Below are positions 9,680-18,307 of a stretch of 23,532 nt of DNA, piece after piece. The translations under genes and the position numbers were made by a program. This stretch comes from a virus: positions 1-23,532 of IMG/VR virus record IMGVR_UViG_3300048778_000050. The stretch is one strand, 5' to 3'. The notes under the pieces are model-generated. The model was not told the DNA's origin. It saw nothing but the letters and a program-made list of their open reading frames with translations, and made no database searches. Position 1 is the stretch's first letter; every line of letters begins with the position of its first letter.

Positions 9680-10317
9680 GATGCGGCTCCCGCGACTTTC
9701 ATTCCGTCCGAAGCAAACCCAGACAACGCTCCATAGAACCCGGAACTCTTCTCGGATTCGGCCTTAACATCTTGAAGTTTGGCTTCGCCTTGGGCTTGTA
9801 TAGCTTCCATGTTGTATCCAAACGCCTTAGCATAAGCGTTGTTTCTGATCGTTAAAATGTCTCTAGCACCTATTTCAGCCGTGGCGTTTGTTACGGATTG
9901 GGCGCCTTCGCTACGAACATTTATGCCTTGGCCTGCTTGAGCGGATACTTCTCCACCTATTTGTTGGGCGTTCCGTTCGCTCATGCGTTGTTCATCAAAC
10001 GACTCTTGGTTCCAAAGTTCTTTGGTTCTGATGGATTGCAACTGGGCGTTGCGCATATATTCGCCAGAACGAAACTTGGCGGTTATAGCATTGGCGTTTC
10101 CTTCAATAAACGAACTAATCCCGGAATCCAAACCTTTGAGTATGTTGAGACCCGATTGGGTTGTTTCGTCTTGTTTTGAAGTCTTGGCCGCGGCGGTGGG
10201 TTCAATTGAAGATGTATCGTCGCTTCCGGTTGAAGACGAAGCATTAATCGTGTTACACAAATCATCAATACTTGATCCTGTATCTCCGGTTTCGGATGCA
10301 ATGTTTTCGTCCGACAT
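9676..10317 (-). CDS. Small internal virion protein, T7 gp14-like
   Basis: This 213-aa protein begins with about 60 acidic, Ser/Thr/Asp-rich residues that look disordered. A helical body follows, rich in Ala, Gln and Asn. The stretch IRNNAYAKAFGYNMEAIQAQ has the look of the gp14-like/internal virion protein B core region, where ejection proteins carry an R/N-N-A-x-x-AFGY helix. The C-terminus is Gly/Ala-rich and mildly hydrophobic (SGFYGALSGFASDGMKVAGA), compatible with membrane association. T7 gp14 is 196 aa. GGGGA precedes the ATG and the gene starts just after the nozzle gene ends. Its stop overlaps the next start (ATGA). It probably crosses the outer membrane or nucleates the core during DNA ejection; this role comes from the T7 model and gene order. 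Confidence 0.72.
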   Translation of the reverse strand: MSDENIASETGDTGSSIDDLCNTINASSSTGSDDTSSIEPTAAAKTSKQDETTQSGLNILKGLDSGISSFIEGNANAITAKFRSGEYMRNAQLQSIRTKELWNQESFDEQRMSERNAQQIGGEVSAQAGQGINVRSEGAQSVTNATAEIGARDILTIRNNAYAKAFGYNMEAIQAQGEAKLQDVKAESEKSSGFYGALSGFASDGMKVAGAAS

Positions 10318-10318
10318 G

Positions 10319-13300
10319 TTATTTCCCCATTTCCTTCGCGTCGATGGTAAATCCTAGCGCGGAAATTGTTAACGGAAGCGGGTCTAAACTACGCACAAAC
10401 CCTGCGGCTCCGTAAGTAAATGTACCTGCAAAGTTAACCAAAACACGCCCAGTAACCAAATCTACCGAACTGTCGTATCCGGCCTGATCCCTGATCTTCG
10501 CCTCAGTTAAACCAAAAACATTGTCCGTTGCATGGTTCGACCCTGGCATGTTCTGAGGAGAACTCAAGTTATCTCCGGGGTCTTGTGATCCAACCCAGAA
10601 GCTTTGAGATGATTTTAGCATTAAAGAGCATTGCTTGAGTATTGTCTTTTTGTTTATGTACGAGTCTTTGGGTTCATCATAATCAAGTGTTTCAATGCTT
10701 GACATGTAAGGAAATCCAACACGAAGCACTTCTCCGAAATCAGGCAACTTTGCGTATGTGTTTGAGTCCAAGGTTATGAACGACACCGTGTCCGAAATGT
10801 TTAGATTCATTGGATTGCAAGCAACGTTGGCGTCAATGGTGGCCGCAAGTCCCGTTGCTCCATAAATAGGAGTCGAGCATTGAACAATATCTTGTGCTAA
10901 GCTCCAATCTGTTGTTGCTAGATTCCTCATGTTTGCATATATTGCGTTATCCGTTGACCCGCCGTTTGTACCATCTGGAACAAAACGGTCAACTTCAACG
11001 ATCATATTTTTTGGATCAATATATGAAACGGGAGTACACTTAACCAAGTATCCATCGGTTCCACGAATAAACCACTTTATGTGTTGATATAACCCATCCG
11101 AAGTGTCGGAAGGGAAGTAATTTTCAGAACAAGTCAACGTCCAAAGTTCTCCGTTTGTTGGAGGAATAAATGTCATGGTTTTATCACTCGTGTTTCTTCC
11201 GTCATACGAAACCGAGCAATCCAAAAAGTTTGAGTCTTTAACGTCAAACCATTGGTCCGAAGACATGCGTTCGATGAACCTGTAATCCGTTCCACCAATG
11301 GTTCGTTTTACAACAGCGTAAACGGCGTCTTCGATTCCCTCAATAACAGCGCAGAAGTTCTCAAAAGTACCTTGAGTGGTCCTTCTCCACCAAGCCGCAA
11401 GCTGTTGCTCTGGACAATAAGTCAATCCCAACGCTACTCCATCATTACGAACGCACCAAACTGTACCGTCATAAATGCGTTGGTAGTCCCAATCCTTGAT
11501 CGAATATCCTTCCACCAAATGTTTCGAGAATAAAGTTATTTCTTCGGACGATGCAATGTATGTATAACCGTAAGGCGTTATTTGCACCTGCATATCTCTA
11601 ACAAGCGAAGTCTGGGCTTGGGAGTATAGAACTGACTTGTTTATCTTTAACGGTCTTAAGTCTGAACAACCGTTATACGTTTGAGGAGTGCAATTAATGT
11701 TTGTTGTAGTCAGCGTTCCTGTAGAATCCCCCTTGAGTACAATTTCACCTTGATCCGTAAACACAATCAAAAACCCAAAGTTTACTAAGTGCTTGATCTT
11801 TGCCCCAGCATCAGCTTCAAGGTCTTGATGAATAATGGCATCATCCGACTGCAAGTTAGTTCTGGTGGTAAAGTTTTCTAAATATCCGGTTCTTGATGCG
11901 TTAAAACCCAAAAGTTTTTTATTCGTTGCGCACAAGCAAAGCCGTTGTTGGTAACTTTCAACGCACGAAGGATAATCATCTTTAGTAACAAATACCGGAT
12001 TATAAGTGGGGGGGCAGTAGGTTGTGTCCGCTGTCATTCCAGTATCTTCAAAAGTATAACCCTGAGTTGAACCAATAAATCCATAAACTCCTCCAACGGA
12101 TTTATAAATGTTGTATTCAACCTGAAACGGATAAGTGTTCTCAATAGAATACCTATTTATATCGAGAGTTATTGTTATCGGTTTTTCTCCGGTAGGAGCC
12201 GAAACGTTTTTTGATTTAATCTCGGTTGGCGCAATTTTTCCTGAAATCGTTGAAGGAATCGTTCCATATCCCGACGGATCGGTATAAATTCTAAAAACAT
12301 TGTCTGCCAATCCGTTAATATAAACATTGAAAACCCTGTCATCAATTAATTCAATTTTTGTGCCCGTTATAAGTATTTGACTTCCGTTGTCTAAAATTTC
12401 AGCCGACGATCCATGAGAATTTTCTAATGTAGTTATCTCTATGTATTTGTTTGTTGTATCAAAAACAATGTTTGAAATATTTAAATTTCCGGAAGACCCG
12501 GCTTGAGTTTGTTCAGCAATAAACAGACCGTTTGTTAAACGTTCTCCGGCCGAATTATAACACTCTATTGGATTAAAACTAAATAAAGGGAAACTTTGAT
12601 CCGCCCAATCTCCAACATATTCAAAATAAATGGCGTGATCTCCTGTGTTTTGGTCATACCATTGAGTCATCCAAAGAGGACCTACGGTTGAAGATCCATA
12701 TGGAGTTTGAGAAACCAAAATTCTTCCTATGCCAACGGCATTGTCTATTATTGTTTGCAATGCTGATACCGATGCGGGTCCACTAAATTCAGATGTAGTA
12801 ATGTTGTCAAATGTAAGTGAAAATCTAGTTATTATATACAATTGTCCCGGAGCAACTCCCCCGGTATCTCTTTTTAATCTTTGTATGGCGTTTTTTGGAG
12901 TTGCATATCTTAAAGGAATCGGAAAAGATTCTTCTCCATCAGAAAGTCTTTCGACGGTTACTTTATAATCATATTCATATAACCCAGCTTCATATCCATC
13001 AACATGAGCTTGCAAGTAATCGGATTTAATCGACGGGATAGTCATTACTTTTTTAAAGTAAAAGCCCGGAACATCTTTGTCAAACACGAGTTCCATTGGA
13101 GCATAAGACGGATGAACGATGTAAAGAACGCCGTTGACTTGCCTAAACTTCAATGCACTTAAATCATCTTGGGCGTAATTCGTTTGAAGTTCGTAAGTGG
13201 TTCCGGTTATTTGATACCAATAATCGGTATGCGTATCCGGTTCTTTGTTTGAGTTATCATTGTTTTGATTGTATATCGCAATATATGTATTCCCTGAATA

Positions 13301-13651
13301 AGTAACCACACTTCCTGGAGAATATGTTATCCCAGTCGTCGGAGTGTTCCACGTGGAACCGTTTGGAGCTACTATTTTACCGTCTTGGTAGAACCTAACC
13401 AGGCTATCCGAAAACTCAAGTAAATATCCTTCTTCATCGTCAATGACAAATTTAAACAGTCTAACCGGAAGATCGTTTGGAGTCCTTGCAACTAATTCAG
13501 TACCTGGACACTTCGTCAAGTTTCCGGCACGAGTAACTTTGAAATTTTCACACTTCTTTAGGGCGATTGGATACTTCGGGTGATCCGTCTTGCCCCACAA
13601 CTCAGGAGCAATCTCTCCACCTCCGAATCCTTTTTGAAGGTTAGTAAACAT
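10319..13651 (-). CDS. Tail tubular protein B / tail nozzle
   Basis: This 1110-aa protein forms the distal tail tube (nozzle) under the tail adaptor. The N-terminus shows the family signature: a GGGEIAPELWGKTD segment, then YPIALKKCENF, then GNLTKCPGTELVA, matching the pattern Ge(I/L)(A/S)P.L..R.D, Y..al....N, G.l..RPGt seen in gp12-like nozzles. The rest is beta-rich with many Trp, Tyr and Gly, as expected of a beta-propeller nozzle. It is longer than T7 gp12 (794 aa) but within the range for Bcep22/BPP-1-like phages. The ATG directly abuts the upstream stop (TAAATG) and has GGGAG about 6 nt upstream. It lies between the adaptor/staple genes and the ejection genes. Confidence 0.88.
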   Translation of the reverse strand: MFTNLQKGFGGGEIAPELWGKTDHPKYPIALKKCENFKVTRAGNLTKCPGTELVARTPNDLPVRLFKFVIDDEEGYLLEFSDSLVRFYQDGKIVAPNGSTWNTPTTGITYSPGSVVTYSGNTYIAIYNQNNDNSNKEPDTHTDYWYQITGTTYELQTNYAQDDLSALKFRQVNGVLYIVHPSYAPMELVFDKDVPGFYFKKVMTIPSIKSDYLQAHVDGYEAGLYEYDYKVTVERLSDGEESFPIPLRYATPKNAIQRLKRDTGGVAPGQLYIITRFSLTFDNITTSEFSGPASVSALQTIIDNAVGIGRILVSQTPYGSSTVGPLWMTQWYDQNTGDHAIYFEYVGDWADQSFPLFSFNPIECYNSAGERLTNGLFIAEQTQAGSSGNLNISNIVFDTTNKYIEITTLENSHGSSAEILDNGSQILITGTKIELIDDRVFNVYINGLADNVFRIYTDPSGYGTIPSTISGKIAPTEIKSKNVSAPTGEKPITITLDINRYSIENTYPFQVEYNIYKSVGGVYGFIGSTQGYTFEDTGMTADTTYCPPTYNPVFVTKDDYPSCVESYQQRLCLCATNKKLLGFNASRTGYLENFTTRTNLQSDDAIIHQDLEADAGAKIKHLVNFGFLIVFTDQGEIVLKGDSTGTLTTTNINCTPQTYNGCSDLRPLKINKSVLYSQAQTSLVRDMQVQITPYGYTYIASSEEITLFSKHLVEGYSIKDWDYQRIYDGTVWCVRNDGVALGLTYCPEQQLAAWWRRTTQGTFENFCAVIEGIEDAVYAVVKRTIGGTDYRFIERMSSDQWFDVKDSNFLDCSVSYDGRNTSDKTMTFIPPTNGELWTLTCSENYFPSDTSDGLYQHIKWFIRGTDGYLVKCTPVSYIDPKNMIVEVDRFVPDGTNGGSTDNAIYANMRNLATTDWSLAQDIVQCSTPIYGATGLAATIDANVACNPMNLNISDTVSFITLDSNTYAKLPDFGEVLRVGFPYMSSIETLDYDEPKDSYINKKTILKQCSLMLKSSQSFWVGSQDPGDNLSSPQNMPGSNHATDNVFGLTEAKIRDQAGYDSSVDLVTGRVLVNFAGTFTYGAAGFVRSLDPLPLTISALGFTIDAKEMGK

Positions 13652-13972
13652 TTACTTGCTCCCATAAACCTTCTTCGCAACCTTCTTGAAGTAGTCTTCT
13701 TTAGTTTTTGACAAATCCATCTCTTCAATCTGTAACGTAAATTGACGTTCAGACATATCTTTGTTTTCATACTGGCTCACACCAGCAACGTGGCATTCGG
13801 CCTCAATTTTAAACTTTGCGCCAACTTCAGGCAATTCCTTGATATCTAGAATATCCAAAAGCTCGTGATTAATCGTAATACAAGTACCGTAAGGCCATTT
13901 AGGGCGTTCTTTTTCTTCAGCCTCTACGGTTTCTTCTTCGGAACGTTTATCGTCTAGTTCAATGCTTTTCAT
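13652..13972 (-). CDS. Capsid-staple-like small protein
   Basis: I place the start at the ATG at 13972 (106 aa, beginning MKSIELDDKR). GAGG sits 6 nt upstream, whereas an upstream in-frame TTG at 13984 would include that SD in the coding region. After a charged N-terminus, the segment WPYGTCITINHELLDILDI, then LPEVGAKFKIEAECHVAGVS and RQFTLQIEEMDL, follows the pattern YG..I.L....L..Lg...LP.vG....(I/L).A...V..vs........v.LQI..M.L that I remember from small proteins annotated as phage capsid staple. It is probably a small beta-barrel that binds the head. It lies between the two tail tubular genes. The family call is from memory of the sequence pattern; the alternative is a generic hypothetical phage protein. 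Confidence 0.6.
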   Translation of the reverse strand: MKSIELDDKRSEEETVEAEEKERPKWPYGTCITINHELLDILDIKELPEVGAKFKIEAECHVAGVSQYENKDMSERQFTLQIEEMDLSKTKEDYFKKVAKKVYGSK

Positions 13973-13980
13973 GCTTAACC

Positions 13981-14718
13981 TCAAGGAACGTAGTTTGAAC
14001 CAACCATTTGGTAACCATGCGAAGTAAAAGCCATCCTAGTTCCAATTCGGCTTCTGGTAAGTTCTCCAATTCGCATGATATCCGGTTTGTCTTCCATTGC
14101 GTCTCTAGACATTGCCGAATACATTGCGTTTTGACCCATCTGCAAGTTCTTCTCTCTAAGATCAATCATCCCTATCTGAGAAATACTTGGAGCCGCCCAC
14201 CCTGCCAGCATAAGCGAAAACGCGAACACGAAGTCTGCCGGAATGTAAGAAATTCTCGAAAATGCTTGCGTGTACTCCAAAACAGGAACCATATCGCCTT
14301 GAGCAACTGTAAAATTTGTCGTTGGAGTGAGTGGAGTACCAGTTAACGCGCTTGAAGGCCCGTGATTCGTTAAAATCACACGTCCTTGAGCATCGCTGGA
14401 CGTAACATAATTTACGACGGTAGTTCGATCATCCAAGTGGCTACCATTCCAGAACCGCCTAACAAACAAGCAATCCGCTGGATAACGATATTCAAACTGC
14501 CATTCTTGATTTGGATTTACAACGATGGGAGAAACATTTGCGTAAACGTGAGCGAAGTTCCAGTTATAACCACGAAGAACCGATTCCATCCAATGGTCAA
14601 ACAATTGTCTAAGTGTTTTTGCTTCGCTTGATTGATCGGTATCTAAATCGGAAATTTGCTTTCCTGTACCCATGTGCATCAAGGCAAGATTCGCAATATC
14701 CGTTTTAGTGTTAGCCAT
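13981..14718 (-). CDS. Tail tubular protein A (head-tail adaptor, gp11-like)
   Basis: This 245-aa protein connects the portal to the nozzle. The N-terminal helix signature TDIANLALMHMGTGKQISDL, then the SSEAKTLRQLFDHW helix and RGYNWNFAHV (WNFA at 53-56), is the classic adaptor pattern N.AL..lG...I.sl...s..A..c...y...r...L....WnFA. A YRYPADCLFVRR strand follows, and the C-terminal helix contains the usual Ala/Ile/Leu-rich segment before AMSRDAMEDKPD. It is somewhat longer than T7 gp11 (196 aa). The start overlaps the stop of the upstream 54-aa gene by 8 nt, so translation may be coupled; AAAGG lies about 11 nt before the ATG. Confidence in function is high. Confidence 0.9.
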   Translation of the reverse strand: MANTKTDIANLALMHMGTGKQISDLDTDQSSEAKTLRQLFDHWMESVLRGYNWNFAHVYANVSPIVVNPNQEWQFEYRYPADCLFVRRFWNGSHLDDRTTVVNYVTSSDAQGRVILTNHGPSSALTGTPLTPTTNFTVAQGDMVPVLEYTQAFSRISYIPADFVFAFSLMLAGWAAPSISQIGMIDLREKNLQMGQNAMYSAMSRDAMEDKPDIMRIGELTRSRIGTRMAFTSHGYQMVGSNYVP

Positions 14719-14875
14719 GATAATGCTTTACCTTTGGGGCGTGATGCACTTTCCCAGACTTACCAGCCATCCTCATGGCCGCGGCTACTGCTTGTTTCTG
14801 AGGATGACCAGCGGCTACCATCTCCTTGATATTTGAGGAGACGGTAGCCTTTGAAGTTCCTTTATGAAGAGGCAT
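14711..14875 (-). CDS. DUF6496-like small basic phage protein
   Basis: This is a 54-aa protein starting MPLHKGTSKATVSSNIKEMV. I choose the ATG at 14875, which lies 1 nt after the upstream TGA (TGATATG) with AAGG upstream. A GTG six codons earlier overlaps the upstream gene, and starting there would prepend residues the family lacks. The pattern MPL.KG.S....S.NI.EM..aG.PqKQAVA.A is a widespread small phage/prophage protein, known to me as DUF6496, usually 60-80 aa. The C-terminus is His/Lys-rich (HHAPKVKHYHG) and could bind nucleic acid or metal. Function is unknown. Its stop lies inside the start region of the adaptor gene. Confidence 0.75.
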   Translation of the reverse strand: MPLHKGTSKATVSSNIKEMVAAGHPQKQAVAAAMRMAGKSGKVHHAPKVKHYHG

Positions 14876-14876
14876 A

Positions 14877-15533
14877 TCAAGCCTTCGCTTCACTTAAATT
14901 TCGCATTTGAACCTTCAACACATTCTTAACTCGGTCACGTCCTTGAACTCTCTTTTCAGCTTCATTCCATTGATTAAGAATACTTGCATCGTTGCACTTG
15001 TTAACCATCTTAATGGCCTCGTCTTCCGAAAGACGAGAAATATTACTAACAATGTGTTGCTGAGTATCAACGTCTCCAACGGACGTTGTTTGCGCTCCCA
15101 TGACGTTAGGAATCAATCGAGCTTCTTCTTCTTCTGGAAGTGTCTCTCTCTTGCTAATGTTAGGAACACAATTACGAGGCGCAGGTTCCATCCAATCAGG
15201 CGCGTATTCAAAAAATTTCAGGAACCGCTCCTTGTCTTCCTTACTCCACCTTGCGCAAGAAGGGCTTTTCTGAAGCGTGAACCTTCTATATTCAAGCTCC
15301 GTCATGTCCTTCTTCTCGTTGTCGCTTACTGGAACCCCCAAGTGAGTAATCAACCGTTCTTTGATTGGTTTCTTCGTCTGGGGATCAACTTCTAAATCCG
15401 AATCGGCTTCGTGGATAACTAGGGTATCAGGGATTTCAAAGATATCCCCTCCGTGAAGCATTCGGCAAAATCGTTCTGCGCGAGGATATCCCTTCTTATC
15501 GGCCGTGGGCCACTCTTTTACTCGTACAAGCAT
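14877..15533 (-). CDS. Unrecognised 218-aa head-region protein
   Basis: I do not recognise this family. The N-terminal half has mixed charge and strands (RVKEWPTADKKGYPRAERF, then HGGDIFEIPDTLVIHE). The middle is Pro/Glu-rich and looks like a linker (about residues 115-145). The C-terminal 70 residues form a likely helical domain, from ISRLSEDEAIKMVNKCND through an LNQWNEAEKRV stretch to a Lys/Arg-rich end; similar small helical ends occur in phage head-completion or decoration proteins, but that is only a resemblance. AAGGAG lies close upstream of the ATG, and this SD overlaps the T-run of the terminator at 15547-15583, so translation and termination may interact. It lies between the capsid block and the tail adaptor block, so a virion or assembly role is likely. 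Confidence 0.72.
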   Translation of the reverse strand: MLVRVKEWPTADKKGYPRAERFCRMLHGGDIFEIPDTLVIHEADSDLEVDPQTKKPIKERLITHLGVPVSDNEKKDMTELEYRRFTLQKSPSCARWSKEDKERFLKFFEYAPDWMEPAPRNCVPNISKRETLPEEEEARLIPNVMGAQTTSVGDVDTQQHIVSNISRLSEDEAIKMVNKCNDASILNQWNEAEKRVQGRDRVKNVLKVQMRNLSEAKA

Positions 15534-15546
15534 GGATTGTCTCCTT

Positions 15547-15583
15547 AAAAATTTGGAGGGATGGCTGTGATTTCCATCCCTCC
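15547..15583 (-). terminator. Terminator after the capsid/cementing genes
   Basis: Reading on the minus strand, a perfect 10-bp stem GGAGGGATGG / CCATCCCTCC (15583-15574 with 15564-15555) encloses a 9-nt loop and is followed by AAATTTTT. It lies 20 nt after the cementing gene stop. Its place just behind the capsid genes matches the T7 T-phi terminator behind gene 10, which lowers expression of downstream tail genes. Partial read-through is expected, because no promoter is evident before the tail genes. Confidence 0.75.
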
Positions 15584-15604
15584 GTTACATACATGCCATT
15601 CTTT

Positions 15605-16087
15605 TTAGGGAATGTAATTCGCGGCGTGAGTATAAGTCTGAGTAAACTCGGCCTCGTTCATCAGGTACGCATTGACCGTGATCGAGTTACCAGCCGCAAT
15701 CGCCTTCATACCGATGAACTCCTGACTGACCCGATTAGGATCAATCGTCAAAAAGATGTTCCCGCCACCAACAACTCCAGCAACTGTGGCAGTCTGTTCG
15801 ACTCCGGGAGTCAAACGAGAATCGGTGTTAGCCATAGCACCAGTGGTTCTGATAACCGTAGGATTAGAAGTAAGCGCGGCATTATCAGCCGAAATTACTT
15901 GGAATTCAATGGTATCAGAAGCATTGGCCGCAAACGTCTTCGGGAAAACTCCAAACCCAATTTCAGTTCCGTTTTCAGCATGTCGAGAAGCAACAGCCAA
16001 ATCAACGGAATAGGTCGAAAGTACCGTCCCGGTAATGGTAGTGCTGAACGACCAAACTTGAAGTTGAGCATCAAGACCTGTACTCAT
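15605..16087 (-). CDS. Capsid cementing/decoration protein, Bbp16-like
   Basis: This 160-aa protein is Gly/Ala/Thr-rich and beta-dominated, as expected of a jelly-roll decoration protein. The pattern resembles Bordetella phage BPP-1 Bbp16, the capsid cementing protein: an N-terminal ST.VDL..A strand with a basic residue (TYSVDLAVASRHAENGTEIG), then a strand like DTIEFQVISADNAAL, then NPTVIRTTGA, and a C-terminal SQEFIGMKAIAAGNSITVNA strand pair followed by a short tail. It follows the major capsid gene directly, where Bbp16 lies in that lineage. A strong SD (AAGGAG) precedes the ATG, and hairpins lie on both sides of the gene. Bbp16 binds as trimers on the head surface; I infer the same here. 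Confidence 0.7.
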   Translation of the reverse strand: MSTGLDAQLQVWSFSTTITGTVLSTYSVDLAVASRHAENGTEIGFGVFPKTFAANASDTIEFQVISADNAALTSNPTVIRTTGAMANTDSRLTPGVEQTATVAGVVGGGNIFLTIDPNRVSQEFIGMKAIAAGNSITVNAYLMNEAEFTQTYTHAANYIP

Positions 16088-16111
16088 GATTTTCTCCTTG
16101 GAGCGGGTATC

Positions 16112-16133
16112 GGAGGGTTCCGAAGAACCCTCC
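16112..16133 (-). promoter_or_regulatory. Perfect 9-bp mRNA hairpin with UUCG tetraloop
   Basis: Between the major capsid stop and the cementing gene SD, the minus strand reads GGAGGGTTC-TTCG-GAACCCTCC, a perfect stem closed by a C(UUCG)G loop, an exceptionally stable tetraloop. No T-run follows, so termination is unlikely. It may protect the capsid mRNA 3' end, guide RNase processing, or set the ratio of capsid to cementing protein. Confidence 0.75.
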
Positions 16134-16140
16134 AGGTTTA

Positions 16141-17205
16141 TTACAACGCGAGAAGGTTGGATTCAGTAAGAAGAATCTGGTCAACGATTCCGTAAGGAAC
16201 ACCGTTGTATTCCCACTCCCAACGAGGATGGTAAGCCCCGGCCATACCTTCTTTTGCGTAACCAGCACCTTGAATCGTAACACTCTTGATTTGGTGCTTC
16301 AGGTTACGTTGAACCGTACGGGGACCGAAGAAATAATACGTCGGTTTCGTGGTTTCCACGCCTTCTTCAGGAGGAAGATTTGTGTCTTCAGGCAATCTGG
16401 ACTGGGCTTCGTCCATGTAGAACGCAATATCGGCTCCGTTCTGAGAATTCAAGAGCGGAACGTCAATGTCACCGATACGAACCACATGCCGCCAATCAGC
16501 CAAGAAAAGTCCAAAGTCCATCGTGAATTCATCTTCGTACATCGCCAAGTTACCAACAGCATTTCCGCTGGCGTTGATTGCGTTGTTTACTGGACGAAGA
16601 CCCCAATCACGATGATGAATCCCAGCAATGGAACCCTTTGGGAAAATACCCGTCAATGCGTACTCGTTAAGACCGAGCAACCAAACGGACGTGTTGGTAT
16701 TAGCGGTACCACCGGCAGACAAAACGTTCTGTGAGTTTGGAGCGCCGCTCTTGGCGGAGAAACGCATCGACAGACCGTTAATATCCGAAGGATTCGCGCC
16801 ACGATTTCCATAGAACCAAAGGTAAGCAAACTTTCGGCCCATTGCGCGAAGACGACCCTGGGCTTGACGAACACGGTAACTTTGAGGATCGCCGCCATAG
16901 TTGGCAACGTCTTCGTCGATCTTCACCCAGTCTTTTAACTGAGCGCAAGTCTCTTCGATTTGAGCAGAAGTCCCGTATTGCGCGTCAACGCCTTGATTCA
17001 AAATACGAGTGGAAGGCATGGGGCATGACGTTTCAACGGAAGCTTGGTGAGAACGAGCTTGATTGGTTTCAATGAAAGAAAGCAACCGAAGCAAAGCGTT
17101 GGCTTGAGAAAGAGCATGGATGTAAGGCAAAAGTTTGCCCGAAGCATCCCGCTCCTTGGCGATATCAACAATCGTAGGGTTTGAAGTACTAAGTGCAGTA
17201 GTCAT
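16141..17205 (-). CDS. Major capsid protein (GP7 / BPP-1-type HK97 fold)
   Basis: This 354-aa protein forms the head shell. The sequence follows the GP7-family capsid of Bcep22/BPP-1-like phages: an N-terminal TIVDIAKERDASGKLLPYIH helix, a stretch ending TRILNQGVD, EETCAQLKDWVKIDEDVA, then YGNRGANPSDINGLSMRF, NSQNVLSAGGTANTNTSVWL, and TGIFPKGSIAGIHHRDWG followed by DWRHVVRIGDIDV. These blocks match the family in order and spacing as I remember it. An SD AGGAG lies close before the ATG. The gene ends in a tandem double stop (TAATAA), common in strongly expressed genes, and is followed by a UUCG hairpin. The scaffold gene lies directly upstream. Confidence 0.92.
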   Translation of the reverse strand: MTTALSTSNPTIVDIAKERDASGKLLPYIHALSQANALLRLLSFIETNQARSHQASVETSCPMPSTRILNQGVDAQYGTSAQIEETCAQLKDWVKIDEDVANYGGDPQSYRVRQAQGRLRAMGRKFAYLWFYGNRGANPSDINGLSMRFSAKSGAPNSQNVLSAGGTANTNTSVWLLGLNEYALTGIFPKGSIAGIHHRDWGLRPVNNAINASGNAVGNLAMYEDEFTMDFGLFLADWRHVVRIGDIDVPLLNSQNGADIAFYMDEAQSRLPEDTNLPPEEGVETTKPTYYFFGPRTVQRNLKHQIKSVTIQGAGYAKEGMAGAYHPRWEWEYNGVPYGIVDQILLTESNLLAL

Positions 17206-17219
17206 TGTTTATCTCCTGA

Positions 17220-17936
17220 TTATGAATTGTACGAAACTTTCATGGGGTCGTAGTTTAATCCGTAGGCTTTTTCCCCAATAGTTTTCGGTTCGACTTTCGG
17301 AGGATCAGGCTTTTCTCCCATGTGTAACACGGAATCACCTGACGCCTCAGCGAATTTAACCAACCCTTTAACAATTTCAGGGTGGTGAAAGAAGAAGTTA
17401 ACTTTTACTTCGGACTCATAAAACGTATCGCCGAACAAAGTTTTAAGCGACCGTTCTACAAGTTGACTGGTACGATTCAAGTTATCTCCGCCAAGTTTCG
17501 GATCGGATTTAACGGAATTGTCCCATTCTGCTTGTTGGGCCTTGATGCGAGAATCTCCAAAGGCCGCAACTTCCCGAAACGTATTGAACTTGGAATCCAT
17601 ATCTCCTTGAACGGCGGTGATTGGCTGTTTGCCATCCACGGCAGTTTTAGAAGCTTTACCAAGCCATTCGTTGAGGAATCCTTTTTCAACGTCATTGATT
17701 CCTTCGGGCATTTTCAACTGTTTAACATCAGCAAACAACTCAGGTGCCTTAACGGCAGGCGTTTCCGCTGGTTTAGGAGCGGGTTTTTCTTCGGTTCCGG
17801 CGGCAGGAGGCGCGGCAACAGGCGGCGCAACTTGTGCGGCAGGAGCAGGAGTGGGTTCTGCAACCTTTGGTTGTTCAACAGCCGGAGGTGTTGCGGGTGC
17901 TTGTGCGCTTCCGGTTGTGTTATTCGGTGTTTCCAT
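17220..17936 (-). CDS. Scaffolding protein
   Basis: This 238-aa protein lies immediately upstream of the major capsid gene. The first 75 residues are a Pro/Ala/Glu/Thr low-complexity tail. A charged helical region follows. The block WDNSVKSDPKLGGDNLNRTS, then a helix with LKTLFG, then HHPEIVKGLVKFAEASGDS, matches the C-terminal pattern W....k.Dpe.GG.......n...a...l..fg.......l.......HPe.vr.l...G....D of scaffold proteins in Bcep22-like podoviruses. It would guide procapsid assembly and then leave the head. The start overlaps the vicinity of the Bbp19-like gene's stop; the SD (AAGAGG) is about 12 nt upstream, which is rather far, so translation may depend on coupling. Confidence 0.8.
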   Translation of the reverse strand: METPNNTTGSAQAPATPPAVEQPKVAEPTPAPAAQVAPPVAAPPAAGTEEKPAPKPAETPAVKAPELFADVKQLKMPEGINDVEKGFLNEWLGKASKTAVDGKQPITAVQGDMDSKFNTFREVAAFGDSRIKAQQAEWDNSVKSDPKLGGDNLNRTSQLVERSLKTLFGDTFYESEVKVNFFFHHPEIVKGLVKFAEASGDSVLHMGEKPDPPKVEPKTIGEKAYGLNYDPMKVSYNS

Positions 17937-17938
17937 AG

Positions 17939-18307
17939 TTATGTTTTACCTCTTTTAAAATGTTCGTCAAGCTGTTTTTGTTCTACGCCTCGTTCTGTGT
18001 TCTCAATATCTTGGCGTTGTTTTGCCTCAAAAATCATTGAAATCCAAGGATTAGCTCCAAACCAGAAGGATATCTTGTTCTTTATGTTCTGAGCGCACCC
18101 TTGTCTTGCCACCTTAGCGGACATTTCTTGCCCGTTTTTATCGAAACAATCCTGGTACAAACCAAATTCTTCCATCAATTCGTACAACACTTGACGACCT
18201 TGGGGAGTAGACAAAACACTTTCCCATGCTTCTTTTAGGCGTCTGTTGCGCTTTCCAAGCAAGCGCTCTTCCATTGAGATTCTTGCTTTGTTGCCGTCTT
18301 CGTTCAT
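17939..18307 (-). CDS. Bbp19-like protein between portal and scaffold
   Basis: This is a 122-aa protein. The central block LSTPQGRQVLYELMEEFGLY, then CFDKN, then ARQGCAQNIKNKISF and a last helix SMIFEAKQRQ follows the pattern L.T..GR.vl..LL...g.f...f.......ar..G...v...l...i......l..m..e of Bbp19-type proteins, encoded next to the portal in BPP-1-like and related phages. Function is unknown, probably head assembly. The charged N- and C-terminal extensions are helical. The start overlaps the portal stop in an ATGA with GAGG upstream, so it is translationally coupled to the portal. The family call is from remembered pattern and position. Confidence 0.68.
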   Translation of the reverse strand: MNEDGNKARISMEERLLGKRNRRLKEAWESVLSTPQGRQVLYELMEEFGLYQDCFDKNGQEMSAKVARQGCAQNIKNKISFWFGANPWISMIFEAKQRQDIENTERGVEQKQLDEHFKRGKT

